In this document: one piece after another, positions 8,034-16,136 of the stretch | Position numbering within the stretch: position 1 is the first letter of the stretch | Layout: each line of letters starts with the position of its first letter | Program-made: the position numbers and the translations under genes | Assembly: GCA_900540855.1 (NCBI GenBank) | Contig: UQHK01000027.1 | Coordinates: forward strand, 1 to 26,408 | Direction: 5' to 3' | DNA: 26,408 nucleotides | Origin: an uncultured Collinsella sp. | Lineage (GTDB): Bacteria > Actinomycetota > Coriobacteriia > Coriobacteriales > Coriobacteriaceae | Notes under the pieces: generated by a model | What the model was told of the DNA's origin: nothing | The model's input: only the letters and a program-made list of their open reading frames with translations | Database searches by the model: none

Positions 8034-9140
8034 TTAGACCACATTGAACGTGAAGCGCGTGCCCGCACGCAGGCCGTCGAGCAGCATGAGCTCCGCGCCA
8101 TCGATATACCCCACCACATTCGTCCGCCCGCTGTTTTCCATGGCCGCGAGCGCAATCTGAACCTCGCCGGCATACTGGCCGTAACCGTCGTTGTCCACGA
8201 GCACATCGCCCCGCCGGATATCGACCGTGTTGAAGGGAGCGACCTCCCCTTTCACCATCCGGCTCTCGACGGTGCGCACGAGATAGCCGTTTTGCTCGGG
8301 ACGACACGACAGGCCGAGGCGCAGGCGCCGCTCAAGCTCCTTCGGCAAACCGGGAGCGCGATGCAAGGTGAACGCCATCGGGGCTGCGACGCCCGCAGCG
8401 ATTGCCGCAAGCTCGCGCTCGCTCGCAAAGCAGTTGCCCACGATGATGTCATCCACGCAGCCGAGTTGCACGAGGTGACGGGCCTGCACGGCGGCGGGCA
8501 GATCGCGATGCATCTCAAGCGTAGGCAAACCGTCGCATGCCGGCCACGGGCCGAAGGCCTCCGGCTCCTGCGATGACACGAATGCCTGGAGTGGAAGCCC
8601 GCGCTCCTTCCACCGACGCGAGCAGGTCAGAAAATACTCGAGCGTCAGACCCGTGTAGCGATGCGGATAGTAGTTATGGCAGCCTACGATGCGCGCCGGC
8701 TCCCCACCGCTCGCGAGCAGCGCCCCGATGTGGTCGCACGCGTTTGCCGAGGCGTTGAGGCACACCCCGATGCCCGCCTCGTTGCGCGTGAGAAACGCCT
8801 CCTCCATCTCGGAGAGACCGAGATCGAGACGCATGACATCGCAGCCTATCTCCTGGAGAAATCCCAGATCGAGCTTGCCGCGCAAAACGCTCGCATTCAC
8901 GCCGAATCGCGCAAGCACCGAAGGGTTCACGTCGCAGAACACCTCGAAGCCGAGCGCATGCGCCTCGTCGGTCAAAGCCCGGTAACGTGCCGTGACTTCA
9001 TCGCGTTCATCGCGGACGCCGAGCAGCGCCACGAACAGCACGCGATAGCCGTGACGGGCGGCGAGGCGCAGGTATTCTCGGCACGCCTCGGCAGAGGCGA
9101 ATTCCGGGTAGAGGGAAATGCCCAACCGTACCTCACGCAT
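8034..9140 (-). CDS. MupG-like 6-phospho-N-acetylmuramidase (DUF871, GH170)
   Basis: The 368-residue protein belongs to the DUF871 family, now known through S. aureus MupG as GH170. MupG cleaves MurNAc-6-phosphate-GlcNAc after PTS uptake, in the cytosol. The N-terminus LGISLYPEFAS starts the TIM barrel; GCHNYYPHRYTGLTLEYF is the hallmark NYYP/NFYP segment. From about residue 255 a cyclophilin-like C-terminal domain follows (FNTVDIRRGDVLVDNDGYG). The ATG overlaps the GH1 gene stop by 8 bp and has GGGGAGGTCTTCC before it, so the two are translationally coupled. It is the last gene of the PTS operon. Whether its substrate is a muropeptide-derived disaccharide or another 6-phosphoglycoside cannot be told from the sequence. 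Confidence 0.85.
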   Translation of the reverse strand: MREVRLGISLYPEFASAEACREYLRLAARHGYRVLFVALLGVRDERDEVTARYRALTDEAHALGFEVFCDVNPSVLARFGVNASVLRGKLDLGFLQEIGCDVMRLDLGLSEMEEAFLTRNEAGIGVCLNASANACDHIGALLASGGEPARIVGCHNYYPHRYTGLTLEYFLTCSRRWKERGLPLQAFVSSQEPEAFGPWPACDGLPTLEMHRDLPAAVQARHLVQLGCVDDIIVGNCFASERELAAIAAGVAAPMAFTLHRAPGLPKELERRLRLGLSCRPEQNGYLVRTVESRMVKGEVAPFNTVDIRRGDVLVDNDGYGQYAGEVQIALAAMENSGRTNVVGYIDGAELMLLDGLRAGTRFTFNVV

Positions 9141-10593
9141 GGAAGACCTCCCCGCCGAGATCCTCGCCGTTCGTCTCGATCACGCGCTGGTACCAATAGA
9201 ACGAGTCCTTGCGGCTGCGCTCGAAGGTGCCCGTTCCGTCATCGTGGCGATCGACGTAGATGAAACCGTAGCGCTTCGCGAACTCGCCGGTCGAGGCGCT
9301 CACCAAGTCGATGGGGCCCCACGAGGTGTAACCCATGAGGTCGACGCCGTCGGCCACCGCCTCGGCCATCTGCTCGATGTGCTGGCGCAAATACTCGATG
9401 CGGTACGGGTCGTGGATGGAACCGTCCTCCTCGACCGTATCGTAGGCACCCAAGCCGTTCTCCACGAGCATGACGGGCTTCTGATAGCGATCCCAGATGG
9501 CATTCAGCGACCAGCGCAGGCCCACCGGATCGACCTGCCAACCCCAGTCGCTCGTCTTGAGGTAGGGATTCTTTGCGCCGAAGGCGAAGTTGCCGCCCGT
9601 CGTCTCGAGCTTCTCGGGATGCGCGGAGAGGCAGACCGACATGTAGTAGCTGAACGTGACGAAGTCGACCGTGCCGCGCGCGAGCGTCTCGGCGTCGTCC
9701 GGCTCCATCGCGACCTCGATGCCCTTCTCGGCAAAGTGGCGCCTCATGTAGCTGGGATAGTATCCTCGCACCTGAACATCGGAGCAGAACCAATTGGCCA
9801 CGCGCATGCGCTGCTGCACGAGCACCGCGTCATCGGGATCGCAGGTATAGGGGTACATGAGCGCAAACGAGGACATGCAGCCGATGCGGTACTCGGGATA
9901 GCGCTCGTGGGCCAGAGCCGTCACGCGCGCGGCAGCGACGAGCATATGGTGCAGCGCTTGGAAGCGCTCGGCGGGGTTATCGGGCAGGCCGCTGATGGGC
10001 CCCTCGTACCCGCGGACGGTGCTCAAGTTGAGCACGGCCCCGCCGCGACCGATGCCCGTATTCATCTCGTTCAGCGTGAGCCAGTAGCGCACCTTGCCCC
10101 GATAGCGCTCGAACACGCAGGCGCAAAAGCGCTCGAAGCACGCGATGAGCTCATGGCCGGCCCAGCCGTTGTACTTGCTCGCCAGCGCATAGGGCATCTC
10201 ATAATGGCTGAGCGTCACGATGGGCTCGATGCCGTGCTCGCGGCAGCAGTCGAACACGCGATCATAGAACGCCAGACCGAGCTCGTTGGGCTCCGCCTCC
10301 TCCCCCGTAGGGAAGACGCGCGTCCACGCAATCGAGAGCCGCAACGCCTTGAAGCCCATCTCCGCGAGCATCGCGATGTCCTCGCGATAGCGATGGTAGA
10401 AATCGCACGCCTCGTGGCTCGGATAGAACGTGTCCGGCTCAAGGGTCGGCGTGATGCGCTTGTCGACCTTATGCGAACCGGCCGTGCACACGTCAGGCAC
10501 CGAGACGCCCTTGCCGTCCACATCCCATGCGCCCTCGATCTGATTGGCCGAGATGGCGCCGCCCCACAAGAATCCATCGGGAAATCTACCCAT
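9133..10593 (-). CDS. GH1 6-phospho-beta-glucosidase/galactosidase
   Basis: This cytosolic retaining glycosidase hydrolyses 6-phosphorylated beta-disaccharides brought in by a PTS. It is 486 residues from the ATG at 10593, which follows GGAGGTGTTCC; a longer frame upstream lacks a ribosome binding site. GH1 landmarks: N-terminal FPDGFLWGGAISANQIEGAW, acid/base Glu176 in TLNEMN, and nucleophile Glu378 in LVENGLG. The phosphate-recognition motif of phospho-specific members is intact near the C-terminus: Ser432/434, Lys440 and Tyr442 in LVSASTGEFAKRYGF. That separates it from plain beta-glucosidases. It is co-transcribed with the PTS genes and overlaps the MupG-like gene, so the two hydrolases probably share or split one substrate family. 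Confidence 0.94.
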   Translation of the reverse strand: MGRFPDGFLWGGAISANQIEGAWDVDGKGVSVPDVCTAGSHKVDKRITPTLEPDTFYPSHEACDFYHRYREDIAMLAEMGFKALRLSIAWTRVFPTGEEAEPNELGLAFYDRVFDCCREHGIEPIVTLSHYEMPYALASKYNGWAGHELIACFERFCACVFERYRGKVRYWLTLNEMNTGIGRGGAVLNLSTVRGYEGPISGLPDNPAERFQALHHMLVAAARVTALAHERYPEYRIGCMSSFALMYPYTCDPDDAVLVQQRMRVANWFCSDVQVRGYYPSYMRRHFAEKGIEVAMEPDDAETLARGTVDFVTFSYYMSVCLSAHPEKLETTGGNFAFGAKNPYLKTSDWGWQVDPVGLRWSLNAIWDRYQKPVMLVENGLGAYDTVEEDGSIHDPYRIEYLRQHIEQMAEAVADGVDLMGYTSWGPIDLVSASTGEFAKRYGFIYVDRHDDGTGTFERSRKDSFYWYQRVIETNGEDLGGEVFHA

Positions 10594-10615
10594 GGAACAC
10601 CTCCAAATACAACGA

Positions 10616-10669
10616 GGGGCGAGACTCGAAGAGCCGCGCCCCAATCACAAGTCACCCGCAGAGAGCGGG
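10616..10669 (-). other. Hairpin-rich intercistronic spacer
   Basis: The 105-bp gap between the EIIC stop and the GH1 start holds GGGGCG (10616-10621) with CGCCCC (10637-10642), CCCGC (10655-10659) with GCGGG (10665-10669), and a short GCGCATGTGCGC-like palindrome nearer EIIC. None has a T tract. They may slow mRNA decay or adjust the ratio of transporter to hydrolase. Confidence 0.3.
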
Positions 10670-10698
10670 GCACATGCGCACATGCGCCAAGATGGTCC

Positions 10699-12003
10699 CT
10701 ACGCTTCGGAAGCGGCCTTCTCGGCAGCCTCCTTCTCGCACAGCTGATGGTCATACACCTTCACGAACGGCAGGTAGACCAAGAAGGCGATGACGAAGGC
10801 CATAGGGGCAATGAGGAGGTTCTGCCACGCAAGGGAGGGCATGAAGCTCTGCATGATGATCGGCAGCTGCGTCATGATGAGCAGGTGGCCGGGCTGGAAG
10901 AAATCGAGCGAGTAGCCGATATAGGCAAAGAACATGATGATCATGGGGTTCAGGATAAACGGGATGGCCATGATGGGGTTATAGATGATGGGAGTACCGA
11001 ACGCCATGGGCTCGGAGATGTTGAACACCGCAGGAACGATACCGGCCTTGCCCACAGCGCGAAGCTGCTCGGACTTGGAACGCATGCAAAGCACGGCGAG
11101 CGGCAGCACGTTGCCGCTACCACCGCAGCAAGACATGACGCCATACAGGGCGATCGGAGCGAACATGGCAGCCTGGCCGGAGGCGACGAGCTCGGCGTTC
11201 TGGGTGTAGAACTGGATCATGGGGGCCATGATGACCGGAGAGAGCACCATCGCGCCGTGGATGCCGAGACTCCAGAGCAGCTGGCACACAAACGCGAGTA
11301 CGAACATGCCGGGCACCGACATGAGGGGCGTCAGCGGGATGGACAGGATACCGGCGATGGCGCCCGGGAGCACGACGCCGATGGTCATCTGGGCAAGTGT
11401 GTTGAGACCATGCCAGAGCAGGATGCAGATGACGAGCGGCACGAGGGTCGCGAAAGCGTCCGAAAGGAACTGCGGAACCGCGTCGGGCATCTTGAGGCTC
11501 ACGTGATGCTTCTGGCAGAAATCGATGATCTTGACCGAAACCAGCGGGATGATGAGCGCGGTGAAGAGACCGGTGCCGCCAAGGTAGGTGGTAGCGAGCA
11601 CTCTCATGGTCGAGCCATCCTGCAGGGTGACACTCTGAACGGGAGCACACACGAGCAGGAAGAGAATCATGGTGACGATGCCGTTCGCCAGCGCGCCCTC
11701 CATCTCCAAGTTCTTGGAGTAGATGTAGCCCACGGCGAAGGCCACGACGACGCCCAGGATGCCCATGGTCATGTTATAGGGCGTGGTGAGCCACATATAG
11801 GCGGCGTCGGTCGTCTCGAGCACGCCTACGATATCCAGCAGCGTGGCGACGACGGTGAAGATGGCGCCGGCGAGGATGACCGCCATGGCCGCCATCATGC
11901 CACCGCTGATGGCGGATAGGGCCTTGTTGGCCTGGAGCTTGCCGCCCCATTCCTGCAGCTTCATCATCACTGGGGATTGATACAGGTTGTCAAGTTTGGA
12001 CAT
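10699..12003 (-). CDS. PTS lactose/cellobiose-family EIIC permease
   Basis: This integral membrane component carries the sugar through the membrane while it is phosphorylated by EIIB. The 434-residue length and the Lac-family architecture fit. Long hydrophobic segments alternate with the conserved substrate loops LLWSLGIHGA and FNISEPMAFGTPIIYNP, the latter equivalent to the FNINEP-F-G-PI-NP signature. The first about 30 residues form the cytoplasmic amphipathic lead-in, and the tail ends in a charged EKEAAEKAASEA helix. The start ATG at 12003 has a modest ACGGAACACC upstream. EIIB and EIIA are separate genes just upstream, as in cellobiose and chitobiose systems. Family members move cellobiose, chitobiose, lactose or related beta-disaccharides; the precise sugar cannot be read from the sequence. 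Confidence 0.94.
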   Translation of the reverse strand: MSKLDNLYQSPVMMKLQEWGGKLQANKALSAISGGMMAAMAVILAGAIFTVVATLLDIVGVLETTDAAYMWLTTPYNMTMGILGVVVAFAVGYIYSKNLEMEGALANGIVTMILFLLVCAPVQSVTLQDGSTMRVLATTYLGGTGLFTALIIPLVSVKIIDFCQKHHVSLKMPDAVPQFLSDAFATLVPLVICILLWHGLNTLAQMTIGVVLPGAIAGILSIPLTPLMSVPGMFVLAFVCQLLWSLGIHGAMVLSPVIMAPMIQFYTQNAELVASGQAAMFAPIALYGVMSCCGGSGNVLPLAVLCMRSKSEQLRAVGKAGIVPAVFNISEPMAFGTPIIYNPIMAIPFILNPMIIMFFAYIGYSLDFFQPGHLLIMTQLPIIMQSFMPSLAWQNLLIAPMAFVIAFLVYLPFVKVYDHQLCEKEAAEKAASEA

Positions 12004-12037
12004 TGGTGTTCCGTTTCTCTTCGATCGAGACGGGTAT

Positions 12038-12334
12038 CTAGCCCTGGACGAGAGACTCGACGAGCTTCATGATATTGGCGCAGTTGCCCGTGCCGTAATC
12101 GGTCGGCGGAATGACGGCGACCGGCATGCCGGACTCGGCGGCGATGTTGTCCTTCTGATAGGAAATCTGCGGACCCATGAGGATGCAGTCATACTCATGG
12201 CAGACCGTCTTGTACGTGTTGACGCTCTGGGCGGCGATGCTGAAATTGATCCCCTGCTCAGCGGCATACTTCTCAAGCTTCTTCATGAGAATGCTCGTGG
12301 ACATCCCCATGGCGCAAACCAGCAATACCTTCAT
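12038..12334 (-). CDS. PTS lactose/cellobiose-family EIIB
   Basis: A 98-residue cytosolic phosphocarrier that passes phosphate from EIIA to the incoming sugar. The N-terminus MKVLLVCAMGMSTSIL contains the phospho-accepting Cys7 followed by the P-loop-like M-S-T-S, as in cellobiose EIIB. The segment CILMGPQISYQ and the VIPPTDYG loop are also typical. AAGGAGAATCAAAACA precedes the ATG. It lies between EIIA and EIIC in the same operon, 34 bp from EIIC. Confidence 0.96.
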   Translation of the reverse strand: MKVLLVCAMGMSTSILMKKLEKYAAEQGINFSIAAQSVNTYKTVCHEYDCILMGPQISYQKDNIAAESGMPVAVIPPTDYGTGNCANIMKLVESLVQG

Positions 12335-12405
12335 TGTTTTGATTCTCCTTGCATAACGGTCGTATCAACAAAGACGGCGGCCTTGAGCGCGCCATCCCGC
12401 CCGCA

Positions 12406-12741
12406 TTACTCGGCGCGCGTCGCGTCGAGCTCGCGATACACATTCACGATCTCCTCGACCAGCTCCTGCGCGAGCATCGAGGTCATGAGATGGTCCTGGG
12501 CGTGCACGAGCATCACGTCGACGACGGTATGGTCGCCCGAAGCCTCCTTGGAAAGAAGCTGGGTCTGCACGTGATGGGCCTCGAGCGCGGCCTCCTTGCT
12601 CTGCTCGAGCAGGGCCTTCGCCGCCTCGAAATCATGCTCCTTGGCCTTCTTCAGCGCCTCGAAGGCGAGGCTGCGCGCCTGACCCGCCGAAGCGATGATG
12701 CCGAAGGAGATCATCTCGGTGCTCTGTTCCTCCTCTGCCAT
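12406..12741 (-). CDS. PTS lactose/cellobiose-family EIIA
   Basis: This 111-residue helical protein takes phosphate from HPr. The active site is plain: His80 and Asp83 in MLVHAQDHLMTSML, equivalent to His89 and Asp92 of E. coli ChbA. The N-terminal part (MISFGIIASAGQARS) and the central Ala/Lys-rich helix match the trimeric Lac EIIA fold. The frame extends 12 codons upstream, but the ATG at 12741 is chosen because GGGAGGTGAAAACC precedes it. It is the first structural gene downstream of the LicR-like regulator, with a 51-bp gap. Confidence 0.95.
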   Translation of the reverse strand: MAEEEQSTEMISFGIIASAGQARSLAFEALKKAKEHDFEAAKALLEQSKEAALEAHHVQTQLLSKEASGDHTVVDVMLVHAQDHLMTSMLAQELVEEIVNVYRELDATRAE

Positions 12742-12792
12742 GGTTTTCACCTCCCTCTCGGTTTGCAAATATCTCAATGGAAAACGTATGGG

Positions 12793-14739
12793 CTATCGTG
12801 CGGAGCACGACTCGATGGGATCGACCAACTCGATGAGCGTCTGCCAAGAGCGCTCGGAAAGCAGGCGGTCGATGAACGCCTCGCTCAAAACCAGCTCAGA
12901 CATCGCCGAGAAGAAGCCCTCGGAGACGTCGGTCGCATCGCGGGCGATTGAGACGAGGAACACCGCCTGCACCTCGCGACCTCCCCAGATGATGGGTTCG
13001 TCGGTGAGGGCGAGGGCCACGAAGCTCTGCGTGCTCGCCGCTTCGAGCGGGTGCGGCATGGCGACCCGGTTGCCGAATGCCGTCGGAGCCGTCTGCTCGC
13101 GGCGATACACCAAATCGAGGAAATCGGGCGAAAGGTCGTAGACGCGCGAGGCCTTGCCGACCAGCAGCTCGATTGCCTCCTCGGGCGTCGAGCACGACGC
13201 ATGCGGCAGAAAAAGCTCCTCGCAGAACAGCGGGCGGGCATCCGACCGCCGCGAATCGGAAAGCAGGATTTCACGCACGTCGCTCACCTCTGCCGCGTCC
13301 AGAAAATAGCCCACTTGGCGTACCGGGACCGGCACCTCCTCGGCAAGCGGAACCGTCGTGAACACATAGTCGATGCGCGAGAAGTCGACGAAGCGCACGT
13401 GGGCGGCATCGCATGTCTCGATATGCTCGACGTACGAACCGAACTCCTGACGATAGCGGTGCTCCAGCAGCCGGGCGCTGCCCGAGCCCGAGGCACAGAC
13501 CACCAGAATGCGTTTCTTGGGGGCATCGGTCTTTTGGCGCTCGAGCGCCAAGGCGAAGGAGAGAGCGATGTAGCCAATCTCTTCCTCGGAAAGCTCAGCT
13601 TCATAATGCGCCGCCAACGAGGAGCCCGCCTCGACGGCCATGGAATAGGCAAGCGGAAAACGCGACTTGATGTCCCCCAAGATGGGATTATCGAGATGCA
13701 GATGGTGATGCAAGCGCACCTCGAGCGGCACGAGATGGCGCGCGAGATTCATGCGCAGCTCCAAATCGTGCCTCAAGTCGAATCGGAACGTGCGCCACAC
13801 CGCGTCGAGCATGCCCGTCACGACATCCCACACCTCATCCGAGATGACAAGCCCCGCCTCCTGATCATCCCCGGCATCGAAATCCCCGAGCAGGCGCTTG
13901 CCCGCCAGATGGATGGCGATATAGGCGACCTCCTCGTCGGGCAAAACGACGCCGGTGCGTGCGCCGATGGCATCGGAGATGCGCCGGGCAATCGGGAAAC
14001 TCGGGGACTTCCGAATCTCGGTGAGCCGCTCGCCCTCCATGGGCACATAGCAACCTTCGCGTATCCGCAACAAAGCGATGACGATATGCGTGATGAGGTT
14101 GCGGTAGGCGACCGAGTTGATGGCGAAGCGTTCCTCGGTCGTCACGTCGTCGACGCAATCGGAAACCACGTCGAACAGCGCACGATACGCCTCGGCGTCG
14201 ACCGAGAGGCGCGCCGCGCCCTTCAGCTCATCCGAGCCCTCCATGGCGAGGCTCGCGAGGCACAGACGCTTGGCCATCTCGGATCCGATGACCTTGATGC
14301 CATGATGGCTGCGCCTGTCGATGGCGAGGCCAAACTGCGCCAAGCGCTCCTCGACCTGTTTCAAATCGTTCGATATGCTCGTCCGGGATACATAAAGGAC
14401 GCTCGCCAGTGTGTCGATGGCGATGTAATCACTGCGCGAGAGCAAATCGTTGAGGAGATAGGAGACGCGGGCCTCGGCCGTCTGGGGCAACGACGCACGC
14501 CGCTGCTTGCGCGCCTGCTCGAATATCGCATCAAGCGCCTGCTCGTCGGCGACGGAAACGGTATAGCCCCGCCCGCGCGCAAGGTCGATAGACGCGACGC
14601 CCTCAAGGCTGCGATTGACCGCCTGCACATGGTTGCGCACGGTACGAACGCTCACGCCGAACGCCTCGGCAAGCTCAGCGGGCTTGATGCCCTCGTGCTC
14701 CATGATGTGGAGCGCAAATCGCGCCAGCTGCACGTCCAT
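12793..14739 (-). CDS. LicR/MtlR-type PTS-regulated transcriptional activator
   Basis: A 648-residue multidomain regulator. Order: an HTH at 1-60 (VSVRTVRNHVQAVN), a second HTH at about 90-150 (LYVSRTSISNDLKQVEERL), PRD1 at about 170-285 with His218 (ITHIV) and His277 (IAIHLAG), PRD2 at about 290-400 with His335 (LARHLVPL), an EIIB-like domain with Cys415 (VVCASGSGSARLL), and an EIIA-like domain with His563 (VAMPHPLE). In such proteins phosphorylation of PRDs by HPr and of EIIA/EIIB by the cognate PTS tunes DNA binding. The second PRD2 histidine seems replaced by Ser394 (YIALSFALALER, usually H). GAGAGGAGGTCAAAGCCG precedes the ATG. It sits at the head of the PTS operon and is the likely activator of it. 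Confidence 0.93.
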   Translation of the reverse strand: MDVQLARFALHIMEHEGIKPAELAEAFGVSVRTVRNHVQAVNRSLEGVASIDLARGRGYTVSVADEQALDAIFEQARKQRRASLPQTAEARVSYLLNDLLSRSDYIAIDTLASVLYVSRTSISNDLKQVEERLAQFGLAIDRRSHHGIKVIGSEMAKRLCLASLAMEGSDELKGAARLSVDAEAYRALFDVVSDCVDDVTTEERFAINSVAYRNLITHIVIALLRIREGCYVPMEGERLTEIRKSPSFPIARRISDAIGARTGVVLPDEEVAYIAIHLAGKRLLGDFDAGDDQEAGLVISDEVWDVVTGMLDAVWRTFRFDLRHDLELRMNLARHLVPLEVRLHHHLHLDNPILGDIKSRFPLAYSMAVEAGSSLAAHYEAELSEEEIGYIALSFALALERQKTDAPKKRILVVCASGSGSARLLEHRYRQEFGSYVEHIETCDAAHVRFVDFSRIDYVFTTVPLAEEVPVPVRQVGYFLDAAEVSDVREILLSDSRRSDARPLFCEELFLPHASCSTPEEAIELLVGKASRVYDLSPDFLDLVYRREQTAPTAFGNRVAMPHPLEAASTQSFVALALTDEPIIWGGREVQAVFLVSIARDATDVSEGFFSAMSELVLSEAFIDRLLSERSWQTLIELVDPIESCSAR

Positions 14740-14763
14740 CGGCTTTGACCTCCTCTCGCCTAG

Positions 14764-15197
14764 CTATGGTACCAGCGGCGATGGGACGGGTTCCATACCC
14801 GGCTTTTCCCTTCCGAGAAGGAAAGCGTTTGCCGAAAACGAGCGCGCGGCGTGCGTGTGGCGCTCGCTGCGCTCTTTGAGACCCGCCAAGACCTCGTGCA
14901 CGCCGGGATTCATCAGTGCGGCGTAATCGACCTCGCGCCCGTTCTTCCAATCCCGATAGATGCGCAGGGCCTCGTCCGGCGTCACCACGCGCCCGATGCG
15001 GCCCAACCAGTCGACGAGGGAGCGCTGGAACGACTGGAACGAGACGCCCACGGTCGCCAACAGCTCCTCGTCGGTCACCTCGATGCCGAATTCCTCGAAG
15101 AACTCGCGCTGCTCGATCTGGTAATACGCCTCGGTATCGACGATGACGCCGTCCATATCGAAGATGACAGCTTTGAAGGGAAGGCTCCTTGGACCAT
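14764..15197 (-). pseudogene. HAD-superfamily (beta-phosphoglucomutase-like) phosphatase remnant
   Basis: The frame containing AVIFDMDGVIVDTEAYYQ is a HAD motif I with a beta-phosphoglucomutase-type cap. It has no usable start: an ATG with a good AGGAG ribosome binding site at 15197 reads in another frame, and joining the two needs a one-base loss within CCCTTC near 15183. The only in-frame ATG (15156) would start inside motif I and lose the catalytic Asp. The C-terminus is also damaged: after EVLAGLKERSER the frame jumps to NAFLLGREKPGMEP, which resembles the motif III region, then stops. About 70 residues plus the end are missing. Intact relatives often accompany disaccharide PTS or phosphorylase operons, which fits its place next to the regulator. 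Alternative: a short functional peptide, unlikely. Confidence 0.75.
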
Positions 15198-15257
15198 GAT
15201 GATGGTTCTCCTGAATCCACTCGTGCGCCGCAACGGCGAAGGGCGCCCTTCGCGACG

Positions 15258-15515
15258 CTACATCGAAAAGGTGTATCGCGACCCGATGATATATTGCTGC
15301 CCCACGTACAGCGGCTTGTTGAATTGATCGCGATACCTGCCCCTCAGATTGAAGAGGGGCTCGGCGAGAGGGACCTCGAGCAGTTTCGCGAGCTCGTCAT
15401 TTGCCAGTTGGATACCAAGCGACTGCTCGCTGCCGCGAAACGCGCGACGATCCGTCCGCTCGCGAATCGCCGCCGTTTATGTTGCAGCTGGCGCTTCGTG
15501 CAACATTGAGGGCAT
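15258..15515 (-). pseudogene. GntR-family regulator (UTRA domain) remnant
   Basis: From an ATG at 15515, with AGGG seven bases upstream, the minus strand reads MPSMLHEAPAAT, then TAA at 15479-15477, then continues in the same frame to a stop at 15258. The part after the TAA contains AAIRERTDRRAFRG, then ANDELAKLLEVPLAEPLFNL, and ends VGQQYIIGSRYTFSM. This matches the C-terminal half of the UTRA effector domain of GntR/HutC regulators. The short N-terminal piece looks like the usual lead into the winged helix, but the helix itself and most of UTRA are deleted (about 150 residues). The gene is dead. It would have been a sugar-responsive repressor of the PTS operon downstream. Confidence 0.7.
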
Positions 15516-15545
15516 ATTGCTACCCTGTTTGATGTTGAACAGCCA

Positions 15546-15893
15546 TCAAGTTTGCTCAACCCGCCAGTTAATCTTATCGTTCACGTAGACCGTGCCATCG
15601 ATGTAGATCCTCACAGGATTAATCCGAGACGCATCCGGCGCGTCGATGGTGCAACCCGAAGATGGCGTGACCTTACCCTCAGCCGTCTTAAGTACGTAAC
15701 TGCCCGGCTCGGAGATTTGGATGGATTCGTTGTTGGCCTGCGTAAGCGGCAGCACCTCCGCCTTCACCCCGTCTGGCATGATCTGAGTCTCGGCGCTGGC
15801 CACCGCTGGCGTCGCCACGAGTGCGCATGCCACGGTTGCGATACCCAGCAGGCGCGTCAGCACAGCGCGCATCCCCATCTTCTTCCCCTTCAT
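15546..15893 (-). CDS. Small secreted protein of unknown function
   Basis: The 115-residue product starts at ATG 15893 behind AAGGGAGCTGAACG. It has a clear Sec signal peptide: basic MKGKKMGMR, a hydrophobic core to about residue 30, and a likely type I cleavage after Ala34 (AVASA then ETQ). The roughly 81-residue mature part is polar and probably beta-rich (SYVLKTAEGKVTPSSGCTI, RIYIDGTVYVND). It has one cysteine and no membrane anchor or cell-wall sorting signal. I do not recognise the family. The abrupt end could mean that it is the N-terminal piece of a once longer protein, since the next 30 bases lead into a pseudogene. It is divergent from the Agr-like regulator pair, 243 bp away, which suggests that pair might control it. 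Confidence 0.7.
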   Translation of the reverse strand: MKGKKMGMRAVLTRLLGIATVACALVATPAVASAETQIMPDGVKAEVLPLTQANNESIQISEPGSYVLKTAEGKVTPSSGCTIDAPDASRINPVRIYIDGTVYVNDKINWRVEQT

Positions 15894-15984
15894 CGTTCAG
15901 CTCCCTTACCCCTATGCTTTCGCGATGTCCGATATCGCTTGGCACTGGCGGCCGGCATGCTCCCTCGTCAGCCGTCAGCTCAAA

Positions 15985-16011
15985 TTGACATATATATCCA
16001 CCTGGTATTGT
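15985..16011. promoter_or_regulatory. AT-rich promoter island between divergent genes
   Basis: The 243-bp gap 15894-16136 lies between the secreted-protein gene and the response regulator. It has one AT-rich island. On the plus strand TTGACA (15985-15990) and TATTGT (16006-16011) are 15 bp apart, a short but possible promoter. On the minus strand a TTGCAC and a TATATA-like stretch overlap the same bases. A tandem 7-bp repeat CGTCAGC at 15966-15979 lies beside it. No clear LytTR direct-repeat site was found. Confidence 0.3.
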
Positions 16012-16136
16012 GCAACCGCATGTTTTGACACCCTGCTGCTCGGCGCGAGTTGCGTACCGTGAGGCGCAAATGGAACGCACCCCCGCGAGTGGCGCGTGCA
16101 CGATGTGGCAAAATCGAGGTACTAAGGGGGCCCAAT

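Noticed and set aside
9118..11919. 933-codon open frame on the plus strand across mupG-like, GH1 and EIIC genes
   Set aside because: It is an antisense by-product of GC-rich codon use. The minus strand carries three genes with intact active sites and ribosome binding sites; the plus frame has no domain character.
13051..14748. 565-codon plus-strand frame over the LicR-type regulator
   Set aside because: Antisense shadow of a gene with clear HTH, PRD, EIIB and EIIA motifs.
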